The translations under genes were made by a program, and so were the position numbers. DNA of 64,000 bases from CAHJXG01 sp964235485 (GTDB lineage: Bacteria > Pseudomonadota > Alphaproteobacteria > Acetobacterales > Acetobacteraceae). The notes beneath the pieces are model-generated. The model was given only the letters and a program-made list of their open reading frames with translations, searched no databases and was not told the origin of the DNA. Where the stretch lies: contig CAXSAZ010000001.1 in the NCBI GenBank assembly GCA_964235485.1, positions 310,001 to 374,000 on the forward strand, given 5' to 3'. Shown in pieces: positions 35,182 through 47,198 of the stretch (position 1 is its first letter; the number at the start of each line of letters is the position of its first letter).

Positions 35182-35895
35182 ATGCGTAAGACACTGCTCA
35201 TGTCGGCAGCGTTGCTCGCCTTGGCTCAGGGGCCGGCGCTTGCACAGAACTCGTTGTCCTCCACCCAGAGTCCGCCGGCGCCGAACTCCTCGCAGGGCAC
35301 GCCGCAGCCGACCAACAGCCTGCCGGACGACGCCGCCACTGCGACCCGCAGTCCGGCGGGCACCGACATCGGCACCACGCGCACGTCCTCGCCGCGGGCG
35401 CGGCCGATGGCCTCCTCCGGCGGCGCCGACGCGATGGGCGGGCAGTCCACGCAGGGCCGGATGCGCCACCACCGCATGGCGGGCGGCGATGCCGGGATGG
35501 CCGGCGAGGCGGGCGTCGATGCGCCGCCCACCAGCGCCTATCGCGGCGGCGCAGGCTCGCCGCGGTCCAACCGGGCCAGCAACATCGGCCCGTCCAACAC
35601 GCACTCCGAGATCGCCCCGCGCTTGCCGGACCCGGCGACCGCCAGCAACACGCCGGAAGCCTACCTCGCGGCGGCGCAGCGCGCCCTCGCGTCGGGCAGG
35701 ACCGGCGCGGCGCAGGAAGCGTTGGAACGGGCCGAAACGCGCTTGCTGACCCGCTCGACCGAGGCATCCGCGGCGTCCACCCCGGCGGACATGCCGACGG
35801 TGCAGCAGATCGGCCAAGCGCGCCAAGCCCTGGCGGCGCGCGACATCCCCGGCGCGCGCTCGGCCATCCGCGCCGCGCTGGGCAACGCGGGGTAG
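35182..35895 (+). CDS. Secreted low-complexity protein of unknown function
   Basis: 237 residues. A clear signal peptide (MRKTLLMSAALLALAQGPALAQ) precedes about 130 residues rich in Ser, Thr, Pro, Gly and Gln. The last 75 residues are helical: AYLAAAQRALASGRTGAAQEALERAETRLL followed by VQQIGQARQALAARDIPGARSAIRAAL, like one or two TPR-type hairpins. It should be periplasmic. AAAGGA lies nine bases before the ATG at 35182. I recognise no named family; such proteins are common in Acetobacteraceae. Confidence 0.8.
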   Translation: MRKTLLMSAALLALAQGPALAQNSLSSTQSPPAPNSSQGTPQPTNSLPDDAATATRSPAGTDIGTTRTSSPRARPMASSGGADAMGGQSTQGRMRHHRMAGGDAGMAGEAGVDAPPTSAYRGGAGSPRSNRASNIGPSNTHSEIAPRLPDPATASNTPEAYLAAAQRALASGRTGAAQEALERAETRLLTRSTEASAASTPADMPTVQQIGQARQALAARDIPGARSAIRAALGNAG

Positions 35896-35903
35896 GTCCG
35901 GCA

Positions 35904-35929
35904 GGGGCTGGCCCGGACAGGCCGGCCCC
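35904..35929 (+). terminator. Possible terminator hairpin after the secreted protein gene
   Basis: GGGGCTGGCC and GGCCGGCCCC form a 10-base stem with one G-U-type mismatch and a six-base loop, nine bases after the stop codon. No T-run follows, so it is only a candidate. The rest of the 233-base gap before typA holds no gene I can see. Confidence 0.35.
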
Positions 35930-36128
35930 GGCATCTGACGGAACCCGGGTTTGGCAGCGCCCTGGTTCCGCGCCGCGTTGCCGGGGAAGGTAGCGCGCCG
36001 GGCGGCCACGGCGTTTTTTCCTCGCAAAGCCGCAAGCGCCCGCTTATGTGTGCGACGCAACACGCGGGCGGCAAGCCATGCCCCCGCGCCATCCCTATTC
36101 GCGGCCACGCCAGGCGCCAAGGTTTCCC

Positions 36129-37958
<1,830 letters not shown>

Positions 37959-39452
37959 CGCCGCATCTCTCGACGAGTCCGATCTGATCCTGTCTAACTC
38001 CGGCAGGCATGGCGATCTTGTCCTGCTTCTCGACTCGGGGACCGCGATGGACAGCGTGACTCAATGCTTTTCCGCCGTGCTGCTTGCGGTGGCCGTGGCC
38101 GATGTCAGTTCCGCCGCCGGCCTGAATGGGTCGGAAGCCTCGTCCCGCTGACCCTTTCGCTTCTCGCCCGGCGCCGTCGCGCGCGCCAGGCAAAGCGTTT
38201 CGCCTCCGCAGGCTCGGGTCCGTCTTGACCGGTTTCCGCGCCGGCCAGGCGTTCGGCAATCTCCGCGACCGCTCGCTGTGGATCATGGGCGCCTACGGCT
38301 TTGCCGCCGGCCTTCCCTTGTCGCTGTCGGGCTTCACGCTGCGCCAATGGCTGACGGAGGGCGGCACCTCGCTCGCGGCCATCGGGCTAACCGCCAACAT
38401 CGGGCTGGCCTACACGCTGAAATTCCTTTGGTCGCCCTTGCTCGACCAGGTGCGCCCGCCCGCCGGGTTGGCCCGGTTTGGGCGTCGGCGCGGCTGGCTG
38501 CTGGCCATCCAGCCCGCCCTGGTGGTGGCGTGCCTGGCGCTGGCGCTGTCCGACCCGCGCCAGGCGCCGACCCTGCTCGTGTCTGCCGCGGTTGCCATCG
38601 CGTTCCTGTCCGCCAGCCAAGACATCGTGATCGACGCTTGGCGGATCGAAACGTTTCCGGAGCGGCTGCAAGGCATCGCGCTGGCCGCCTACGTTTGGGG
38701 ATACCGCCTGGCGCTGCTGATTTCGGGCGCCGGGGCGATCAAGCTGGCCGACATCGCGGGGTGGCACTTCTCCTTGTGCGTGATGGCGGGCCTAGTCGGC
38801 GCCGGGGTGCTGGTGACGCTCGCCGCTGCCGAGCCGGCGCCGCGGGCCGCCCCGGACGGCGCCCGCGGCCTGCGCGCCCGGCTACGGGCCGCGGTGGTCG
38901 AACCGTTCCGCGATTTCTGGCAGCGGCCGGGGGCCGGGCAGATCCTCGCCTTTGTCATGCTGTTCAAGCTCGGCGAGGCCTTGGCCCATACTATGGCGAC
39001 GCCGTTCTACCGCGACATGGGGTTCAACCGCGCCCAGGTCGCCTTCGCGACCGGCGTGCCCGGCCTGGCTGCAAGCCTGCTGGGCGTCACCGCGGGCGGC
39101 TGGCTCGTGATACGCATCGGCACCGGGCGGGCGTTGGTGCTGACCGGCTTCGTGCAGATGGCTTCCATGGCGCTCTACTTCGCCTTGGCCGTCTCCGGCG
39201 GGGACACGCGCATCCTGCTGGCCAAGGTGGTGCTGGAAAACTTCGCCGAGGCGATGGCGGACGCGGCGTTCCTCACCTACCTGTCCGCGCTGTGCTCCAG
39301 CGCGTTCACCGCCACGCAGTATGCGCTGCTGTCCTCGCTCGCCGCGGTGGGGCTGCGCACGCTGGGCGGGTTCTCGGGCGTGCTGGCGGAGGCTTTGGGT
39401 TGGGTGCCGTTCTACGCGCTCACCATCTTTGCCGCCGCCCCGGCGATGCTGC

Positions 39453-40832
<1,380 letters not shown>

Positions 40833-40853
40833 GCGGCCCGGCGACGCGGCCCG

Positions 40854-42104
40854 CTACACGCCCGGCGCTTGCAGGCTTTGCGGCGCAGGCTGCACGACGC
40901 GGGAGCCGCCTTGGCTGATCTCGAAGATCGCGAGGCCGCGCCGCACCTGGCCGTCGGGCTGCAGGCCCAGAAGCCCGTCCGCCCCCGTGAAGCCTTCGGG
41001 CCGGCTGAGGGCGCCGGGCGTGAAGCCGCCGCTTTCAGCCGCCACGCGCGCGACGCCGGCGGCATCGTAGGCGAGGCTCGCGAGGTCGCGCGGCGGCGCG
41101 TTGTACTTGGCGGCGTATGCCTGCTCGAACTGGGCGCGCTGCGCCGGGTCAGGGGCGGCGTACCAGGCGCCCGCGAGGGCGGGCAGACGGGACGCCTCGC
41201 GGCTCCAAAGCGCCGGGCCGAGGATGCGGACCTGTCCCGGCCCGATGTCATAGGCCGCGAGCAAAAGCAGTGCCTGGCCGAGCGGCTCCCCGGCTGCGCC
41301 CAGCAGCAAGGCGTCGAAGGGCGGCGGCGACGGGGTTTGCCGGCCGATCTCCGCGGCTTCCCGCCGGCCCTCGACATCGCCGCGGGTCCGTGCCGCCTGC
41401 TGCTGCTGCTCAATGGCGCCGCGCCGCGCGTCGTAGTCGGACACGGTTTTCAGCGCGGCGTTGAGGGCCGGGAACCCGCTCCCGTAGCGCAGGACGGCGG
41501 GCGGCGCGAGGCCGCCGGCAGCGGCGGCGGTGGTCACGCCGTTCTCCAGCGCGTCCCCGAACGCATTTTTCGGCAGCACGGCCGCGATGCGCGTCCTACC
41601 CTCGGCTTGGACGGCCGGAACCAGCCGGCGCACCTGCTGGGCGGGCGTAACCCCGAGCGTCCAAACGCCGGGCTGGGCCAACGTGGCATCGGAGGTGAAG
41701 GCCAGCACGGGCACGCCGGCTGCCTTGGCCAGCGGCGCCACGGCCGCGGTCTCGCCCGCGGTGAGCGGGCCGAGCAGCATACCGGTTCCGGCGGCAATCG
41801 CCGCTTTGGCGGCATCGGCGGCGCCACCGGGCGTGCCTGTGGTGTCGCGCGCATCCAAAGGTGGCCCGCCCGGCTGGTCGAGCGAAAGCTGCGCGGCCCG
41901 CAGCATCGCCTGGCCGACCTCGGCGGTCGGCCCGGTCAGCGGCAGCAGGATCGTCACGCGCTGGCCCGGCGACCCGGCAGGCGGTGCGCCGGCCACGGCT
42001 GGAGGGGCATAGCCGGCGCCGCCCGTGTCGGCTACGCAGGCAGCCAGCCCGGCGGCGGCGACAAGGAGCGTGAATGCCCGAGCAAACCCTCGACGACGAA
42101 CCAT
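40854..42104 (-). CDS. Penicillin-binding protein activator (LppC/LpoA-like lipoprotein)
   Basis: 416 residues. The N-terminus is a lipoprotein signal with lipobox LAAC at residues 20-23. The mature part is a periplasmic-binding-protein fold: VTILLPLTGPTAEVGQAMLRAAQLSL, LLGPLTAGETAAVAPLAKAAGVPVLAFTSD and FDALLLGAAGEPLGQALLLL. E. coli LpoA, which activates PBP1A, has the same C-terminal domain and is likewise encoded next to rsmI. Here the two genes are divergent and their 5' ends overlap by 31 bases. No N-terminal TPR domain is present, as usual outside gammaproteobacteria. Confidence 0.88.
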   Translation of the reverse strand: MVRRRGFARAFTLLVAAAGLAACVADTGGAGYAPPAVAGAPPAGSPGQRVTILLPLTGPTAEVGQAMLRAAQLSLDQPGGPPLDARDTTGTPGGAADAAKAAIAAGTGMLLGPLTAGETAAVAPLAKAAGVPVLAFTSDATLAQPGVWTLGVTPAQQVRRLVPAVQAEGRTRIAAVLPKNAFGDALENGVTTAAAAGGLAPPAVLRYGSGFPALNAALKTVSDYDARRGAIEQQQQAARTRGDVEGRREAAEIGRQTPSPPPFDALLLGAAGEPLGQALLLLAAYDIGPGQVRILGPALWSREASRLPALAGAWYAAPDPAQRAQFEQAYAAKYNAPPRDLASLAYDAAGVARVAAESGGFTPGALSRPEGFTGADGLLGLQPDGQVRRGLAIFEISQGGSRVVQPAPQSLQAPGV

Positions 42105-42991
42105 GTCCCGAATCCCTTGTTGGCGATCACGCTCCGGATCGCGCCTCGTTTATACCACCGGGCCTCGTGCTGGTAGCTACCCCGATCGGCAACTTGGCGG
42201 ATGTGTCGTCGCGCGCGTTGGACGCGCTGCGCGGCGCAGACCTCGTGCTTTGCGAAGATACCCGCATGACTGCACGCCTGCTGACGCATTACGGGATCAA
42301 CGCGCGCACCTCGCCCCTGCACGACCACAACGAGGAGGACCGCATTCCGGCGCTGATCGAGCGGCTGCGAAGCGGGAGCCGGATGGCGCTGGTGTCGGAT
42401 GCCGGGACGCCGCTGGTATCCGATCCCGGATACCGGCTGGTGCGGGCGGCCGTTGCGGCGGCGGTGCCGGTGTCGGCGGTGCCGGGTCCGAACGCGGCGG
42501 TGACGGCGTTGGTCCTGTCGGGCTTGCCGCCGCAGCCGTTCCTGTTCCTGGGCTTTCCACCCCCGCGGCTGGCGGCGCGCCGGGCGGCCTTTGGCCGGCT
42601 GCGCGCCGCGGAAGGCGCCGGGCTGTCGGCGACCCTGCTGTGGCACGAGGCCCCGCACCGCTTGGCGGACACGCTGGCCGACCTGGCGACCCAGTTCGGG
42701 GACCGCCCAGCCGCGGTCGCACGCGAGTTGACCAAGCGATTCGAGGAGGTCCGGCGCGGCCCATTGCCCGAGCTTGCAGCGCACTATGCCGCCGCGCCGG
42801 CCCGGGGGGAGATCACGGTGGTTGTCGGCCCGGCGCCCGAGGATGCCGCCGATGCGCAGAACCTGGACGAGCAACTGCGCTGGGCACTGGCGGAGAACAG
42901 CTTGAAGGACGCCGCGGCCCTGGTCGCCGCCGCAACCGGGCTGCCGCGTAAAACCGTTTATGCCCGTGCCCTGGCGCTTGGCAAAACCTAG
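42074..42991 (+). CDS. rsmI: 16S rRNA (cytidine(1402)-2'-O)-methyltransferase
   Basis: RsmI methylates the ribose of C1402 in 16S rRNA. 305 residues with LVLVATPIGNLADVSSRAL, CEDTRMTARLL, MALVSDAGTPLVSDPGYRLV, VPGPNAAVTALVLSG and ELTKRFEEVRRG, all standard for the family. A short 28-residue leader precedes the conserved part. The ATG at 42074 has AAGGAG five bases upstream, so this start is well supported even though it lies inside the 5' end of the opposing lipoprotein gene. The stop codon shares the four bases CTAG with the convergent gene. Confidence 0.95.
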   Translation: MPEQTLDDEPCPESLVGDHAPDRASFIPPGLVLVATPIGNLADVSSRALDALRGADLVLCEDTRMTARLLTHYGINARTSPLHDHNEEDRIPALIERLRSGSRMALVSDAGTPLVSDPGYRLVRAAVAAAVPVSAVPGPNAAVTALVLSGLPPQPFLFLGFPPPRLAARRAAFGRLRAAEGAGLSATLLWHEAPHRLADTLADLATQFGDRPAAVARELTKRFEEVRRGPLPELAAHYAAAPARGEITVVVGPAPEDAADAQNLDEQLRWALAENSLKDAAALVAAATGLPRKTVYARALALGKT

Positions 42992-44400
42992 CGGCCGGAG
43001 ACGATGCGCTCCACCAATTGTTTAACTGTCGGGATGAAGCCGTTGGAATAAAAAGGATCGCTGGCGAAGCGGTAGGCATTGTGGCCGCTGAACATCAACT
43101 GATGCTCGATGGCTTCCGGCGTTTGGTCCTCCCGCCGCACGGATTGCAGGGTCTTCTGGATGCAGAAGCTGCGCGGGTCGGCCTTCTTGCCGTTGTCGTA
43201 GTCGGGGCCGTGCTGGCTCCAGTTGCTGAACCGGCACTGGCTCAGGCAGCCCATGCAGGACACCTGGTCTTCAGTGATCCGTGCCGCCCGTTCCGGCGTC
43301 ACGAAGATCAGCGTGCTGTCCGGCGTGCGCAACGCCTCCGTGAACCCGGCGGCGATCCAGCCCTCGACGTTGAACAGGTCGTTGGGCGTCAGGTAAACTG
43401 GCCGCTTACGCGGGCCGATGCCGAGCATGGCGACATGCTCGCCGACCGGCTCCGTCGAGTAGGCGACCTGACGCTCTCCGCGCTCCCGCAACTCGGTGAT
43501 GAAGCCGTTGTTGACGGCGCTGGAATAGAAGCCGGTCGGGCTGAACTTGTTCAGGAAAACGTCGCCCTCCTTGAGGCTCAGCAGCCGTTGCTTCCAGGCA
43601 TCACTGATCGGGCTTTCCTTTGTCAGCAAAGGCCGGGTGCCGAACTGGAAAGCGATGGGGCCGAGGTCCGGGTTGTCGATCCAATCCTCCCATTCTTCCA
43701 GCCACCAGACGCCTCCGGCCATGATGATGGGCGTCTGGTCCAGCCCGAAGGTGCGCATCAGCTTGCGCAAGGCCAGCACGCGGGGGAAGGGGTCCTCCGG
43801 CTTGGTCGGGTCCTCGCCGTTGGACAAGCCATTGTGCCCGCCCGCAAGCCAGGGGTCCTCATACACGACGCCGCCCAGCAGGGACGCCGCCTTGCAATAG
43901 GCGCGCTTCCACAAGGCGCTGAACGCGCGGGAGGAGGACACGATGGGATAGTAATGCACGCCGAACCGCGCGGCGATGTCCGACAAGCGGTACGGCATCC
44001 CGGCGCCGCAGGTCAGGCCGTGGATCAGGCCCTTGGCGCCCTCAAGCACGCCGGTGATGACCCGCTCCGCCCCGCCCATTTCCCAAAGGATGTTGGCGTG
44101 CAGACGGCCCTGGCCGCCGGAGATGTCGTGGGCGCGCTGGGCCTGGGCGATGCCGCCCTGGATGCCGAACTGCACCAATTCCTCGTGGCGGTCCCGCCGG
44201 GTGCGCCCGTAGTAGGTCTGGTCGAGCGGGTTGCCGTTCTCGTCGTAGAAGTCGGCGTTCACTGCGCTGAACGTTCCGGCGCCGCCGGCGCTGGCCCAGT
44301 GGCCCGAACTCACGCCGGTGGACACGCCGATGCCCTTCCCGCCCTCGATCAACGGGAGGACGTCCACGCCGCCCATCTGTATTGCGTTGACAGCCTTCAT
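42988..44400 (-). CDS. Nitronate monooxygenase-like FMN protein with C-terminal cysteine cluster
   Basis: 470 residues of the 2-nitropropane dioxygenase/NPD-like TIM-barrel superfamily: SAVNADFYDENGNPL, GGQGRLHANILWEMGG, LIHGLTCGAGMPYRLSDIAARFGVHYYPIVSS, PIIMAGGVWW and FQFGTRPLLT for flavin binding. The C-terminal 90 residues hold CMGCLSQC with Cys382, Cys385 and Cys389 and a further Cys413, which could form a metal or iron-sulfur site. The reaction is unknown; nitronate oxidation should not be taken for granted. It is unrelated in pathway to its neighbours and has its own 92-base upstream gap containing the pnp terminator. Confidence 0.78.
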   Translation of the reverse strand: MKAVNAIQMGGVDVLPLIEGGKGIGVSTGVSSGHWASAGGAGTFSAVNADFYDENGNPLDQTYYGRTRRDRHEELVQFGIQGGIAQAQRAHDISGGQGRLHANILWEMGGAERVITGVLEGAKGLIHGLTCGAGMPYRLSDIAARFGVHYYPIVSSSRAFSALWKRAYCKAASLLGGVVYEDPWLAGGHNGLSNGEDPTKPEDPFPRVLALRKLMRTFGLDQTPIIMAGGVWWLEEWEDWIDNPDLGPIAFQFGTRPLLTKESPISDAWKQRLLSLKEGDVFLNKFSPTGFYSSAVNNGFITELRERGERQVAYSTEPVGEHVAMLGIGPRKRPVYLTPNDLFNVEGWIAAGFTEALRTPDSTLIFVTPERAARITEDQVSCMGCLSQCRFSNWSQHGPDYDNGKKADPRSFCIQKTLQSVRREDQTPEAIEHQLMFSGHNAYRFASDPFYSNGFIPTVKQLVERIVSGR

Positions 44401-44439
44401 TCCCGCCCGAACCTTGCTTTGTAACAGTCTGAAACATTA

Positions 44440-44472
44440 GCGGCTGGGCGCCGATTTACCAGGCCCAGCCGC
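44440..44472 (-). terminator. Terminator hairpin after pnp
   Basis: A perfect 10-base-pair stem (GCGGCTGGGC / GCCCAGCCGC) with a 13-base loop begins 20 bases after the pnp stop. On the transcribed strand it is followed by TAATGTTTC, a weak T-rich tract. It closes the long rimP-to-pnp block. Confidence 0.6.
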
Positions 44473-44492
44473 GCACGTTCACGTTTCCTAAC

Positions 44493-46679
44493 TTACTCGG
44501 CCGCGTCAGGCTCCGCCCGCTCACGGCGGCCCCCATCGCGTCCACCGCCGTCACGTCCGCCCTTGCTGCCGACCTGCTCGGTGATGTCCGCCCCGGTTGC
44601 CTGGTCCACGACGCGCATGGACAGCTTGACCTTGCCGCGGTCGTCGAAGCCCAGGACCTTCACCTTCACCGCATCGCCCTGGTTCACCACGTCCGTCGTT
44701 TTGTTGACCCGGCCCTGCTGCAGCTCGCTGATGTGCACAAGCCCGTCCTTAGCGCCGAGGAAGTTGACGAAAGCGCCGAAATCGGCCGTTTTGACCACCT
44801 TGCCGTTGTAGATCTGGCCGACCTCCGGCTCCGCCACGATGCCGCGGATCATGTCGATGGCCTTCTGGCTGGCCGTGTCGCTGGTGGCGGCGATCTTGAT
44901 GGTGCCGTCGTCCTCGATATCGACCTTGGCGCCGCTCTGCTCCACGATGTCGCGGATCACCTTGCCGCCGGTGCCGATCACCTCGCGGATCTTTTCCTTG
45001 GGCACGGTGATGATCGTGATGCGCGGCGCGGTCGCCGCCACATCGGACCGGGCGCCCTGGATGGCCCGCGCCATCTCGCCCAGGATATGCAGGCGGCCGT
45101 CCCGCGCCTGCTCCAGCGCGACCTTCATGATGTCAGGGGTGATGGAGGTGATCTTGATGTCCATCTGCAGGCTGGTGACGCCTTGCTCGCTGCCGGCTAC
45201 CTTGAAATCCATGTCGCCGAGGTGGTCCTCGTCGCCCAGGATGTCGGACAGCACGGCGAAGCCCCGGTCCTCCTTGATGAGGCCCATGGCGATGCCGGCC
45301 ACCGGGCGCGCCAGCGGCACGCCCGCGTCCATCAGCGCCAGGCTGGTGCCGCAAACCGTCGCCATGGAGGAGCTGCCGTTGCTTTCGGTGATCTCGCTGA
45401 CCACGCGCATGGTGTAGGGGAACACGCCCTTGCCGGGCAGCACCGGGCGGACGGCGCGGTAGGCGAGCTTGCCGTGGCCGATCTCGCGGCGGCCGGGGCT
45501 GCCCATGCGGCCTGCTTCGCCAACACTGTAGGGAGGGAAATTGTAGTGCAGCATGAAGTGCTCGCGACGCTCGCCTTCCAGCGCGTCGATCACCTGCTCG
45601 TCCTGCCCGGTGCCGAGGGTCGCCACACACAGCGCCTGGGTTTCGCCGCGGGTGAACAGGCTGCTGCCATGGGCGCGGGGCAGCACGCCAACCTCGGCCA
45701 CGATCTGCCGCACTGTCTTGGTATCCCGGCCGTCGATGCGCAGGCCGGTATCCAGCACCGCGTTGCGCACCACGTCCGCTTCAAGCTGCTTGAACAGCGG
45801 CTTCGCCTTCTCCGCGTCCTGTCCCTCGCTTGCCAAGATTTCGAGCGCGGCCTTCTTGGCTGCGCCGACCTTCTCCTGGCGGACCTGCTTCTGCCGTTCC
45901 TGATACGCTTCCGCCAGGCCGGCGCGGGCCAGCTCGTTGATCCGGGCGGTCAGCGCGGCCAACTCCGGCGCCGGCTCGGCCATGGCCCACGGCTCCTTGG
46001 CCGCGTGTTCCGCAAGCTCGATGATCGCCTGGATCACCGGCTGGAACTGCGTGTGGCCAAAGTTGACGGCGCCGAGCATCACGTCCTCGGACAATTCCTG
46101 CGCCTCGCTCTCGACCATGAGGACGCCTTCGCCCGTGCCGGCCACCACGAGGTCGAGCTTGCTGCCCGCAAGCTGCTCCGCGGTCGGGTTCAGGAGGTAC
46201 TCGCCGTTGGCGAACCCCACGCGGGCGGCGCCGACCGGGCCGAAGAACGGGATGCCCGAAAGCGTCAGCGCGGCCGAGCAGCCAATCAGGGCAACGATGT
46301 CCGGATCGTTCTCCATGTCATGGCTGAGCACGGTCGCCACCACCTGGACCTCGTTGCGGAACCCTTGGGGGAACAGCGGGCGGATCGGGCGGTCGATCAG
46401 GCGGCTGACCAGGACTTCTTTTTCGGACGGACGGCCCTCGCGCTTGAAGAACCCGCCGGGGATCTTGCCGGCGGCGAACGTCTTTTCCTGGTAGTTCACC
46501 GTGAGCGGGAAGAAGTCCTGGCCGGGTTTCACGGAATGCACGCCGACGGCGGTGCACAGCACGATGGTGTCGCCGTAGCGGGCCATCACGGCGCCATCGG
46601 CCTGGCGCGCGACCTTGCCGGTCTCCAGGACCAGCTTGCGCCCACCCCAGTCGAGTTCCTTGCGGAAGTAGTTGAACAT
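44493..46679 (-). CDS. pnp: Polyribonucleotide nucleotidyltransferase (PNPase)
   Basis: PNPase degrades RNA 3' to 5' by phosphorolysis and is part of the degradosome. 728 residues: two RNase PH domains (FFPLTVNYQEKTFAAGKIPGGFFKREGRPSEKE; FDRGETQ-like TRGETQALC and SNGSSSMATVCG with DEDHLGDMDFKVAG for catalysis), a KH domain (EKIREVIGTGGKVIRDIVEQSGAKVDIED) and an S1 domain (GQIYNGKVVKTADFGAFVNFLGAKDGLVHISEL). The tail is Gly/Arg/Asp-rich. The ATG at 46679 has GAGGA about nine bases upstream. It follows rpsO, the classical arrangement, with a 227-base leader containing hairpins. Confidence 0.98.
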   Translation of the reverse strand: MFNYFRKELDWGGRKLVLETGKVARQADGAVMARYGDTIVLCTAVGVHSVKPGQDFFPLTVNYQEKTFAAGKIPGGFFKREGRPSEKEVLVSRLIDRPIRPLFPQGFRNEVQVVATVLSHDMENDPDIVALIGCSAALTLSGIPFFGPVGAARVGFANGEYLLNPTAEQLAGSKLDLVVAGTGEGVLMVESEAQELSEDVMLGAVNFGHTQFQPVIQAIIELAEHAAKEPWAMAEPAPELAALTARINELARAGLAEAYQERQKQVRQEKVGAAKKAALEILASEGQDAEKAKPLFKQLEADVVRNAVLDTGLRIDGRDTKTVRQIVAEVGVLPRAHGSSLFTRGETQALCVATLGTGQDEQVIDALEGERREHFMLHYNFPPYSVGEAGRMGSPGRREIGHGKLAYRAVRPVLPGKGVFPYTMRVVSEITESNGSSSMATVCGTSLALMDAGVPLARPVAGIAMGLIKEDRGFAVLSDILGDEDHLGDMDFKVAGSEQGVTSLQMDIKITSITPDIMKVALEQARDGRLHILGEMARAIQGARSDVAATAPRITIITVPKEKIREVIGTGGKVIRDIVEQSGAKVDIEDDGTIKIAATSDTASQKAIDMIRGIVAEPEVGQIYNGKVVKTADFGAFVNFLGAKDGLVHISELQQGRVNKTTDVVNQGDAVKVKVLGFDDRGKVKLSMRVVDQATGADITEQVGSKGGRDGGGRDGGRRERAEPDAAE

Positions 46680-46786
46680 GGATGTCGTGTCCTCGGAAAC
46701 GCGGGACGGGCGACGAGTGGGCGAGGCCTGCCGGTGAACCGGCGACTCGGGCGACATGGAAGCGGACTGCAGGTTGTGCAGCCGCG

Positions 46787-46808
46787 TCGGGCTGGAAGGC
46801 CAGCCCGA
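46787..46808 (-). promoter_or_regulatory. Hairpin in the pnp leader
   Basis: A perfect 9-base-pair stem with a four-base loop (TCGGGCTGG aagg CCAGCCCGA), about 108 bases before the pnp start. In E. coli the pnp leader folds into a stem cleaved by RNase III for autoregulation; this hairpin is in the equivalent place, but the function is inferred only from position. Confidence 0.4.
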
Positions 46809-46872
46809 AAGCCATGTGGCCGGAGGCGCCGTCGCGGACGGCTACGGCTCGTGCCGCATCACGCGGCGGTCA

Positions 46873-46895
46873 CCCGGCGCCCCCATGGCGCCGGG
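46873..46895 (-). terminator. Hairpin directly after rpsO
   Basis: CCCGGCGCC and GGCGCCGGG form a perfect 9-base-pair stem with a five-base loop, 11 bases after the rpsO stop. It lacks a T-run. It could be a partial terminator or an mRNA-end stabiliser between rpsO and pnp. Confidence 0.5.
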
Positions 46896-46906
46896 GTAGC
46901 ATTCGG

Positions 46907-47176
46907 TTAGCGGCGCAGGCCCAAGCGGCCGATCAGCGCCTGGTAGCGGGCGTCGTCCTTCTTCTTCAAGTAGTCCAGCAAGCGGCGGCGGCGGCCGACC
47001 AGCATCAGCAGGCCACGGCGGCTGTGGAAGTCCTTGGCGTGGACCTTCAGGTGCTCGGTCAGGTTCACGATGCGCTCGGTGGCCAGCGCGACCTGCACCT
47101 CGGGGCTGCCGGTGTCGGCGGCGCCGGTCGCATATTCGGAAACAAGCGCCGTGCGGCGCTCCGCAGTGATCGACAT
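46907..47176 (-). CDS. rpsO: 30S ribosomal protein S15
   Basis: 89 residues, the exact usual length. MSITAERRTALVSEYATGAADTGSPEVQVALATERI, LTEHLKVHAKDFHSRRGLLMLVGRRRRLLDYLKKKD are S15 hallmarks. S15 binds the central domain of 16S rRNA early in 30S assembly. It starts 22 bases after the truB stop and precedes pnp. Confidence 0.99.
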   Translation of the reverse strand: MSITAERRTALVSEYATGAADTGSPEVQVALATERIVNLTEHLKVHAKDFHSRRGLLMLVGRRRRLLDYLKKKDDARYQALIGRLGLRR

Positions 47177-47198
47177 CGGATGGAACTCCGTGAGGGGG

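Noticed and set aside
38047..38151. 34-codon + strand frame with a hydrophobic start between typA and the AmpG-like gene
   Set aside because: Very short, overlaps the next gene, no evidence beyond a weak signal-like stretch.
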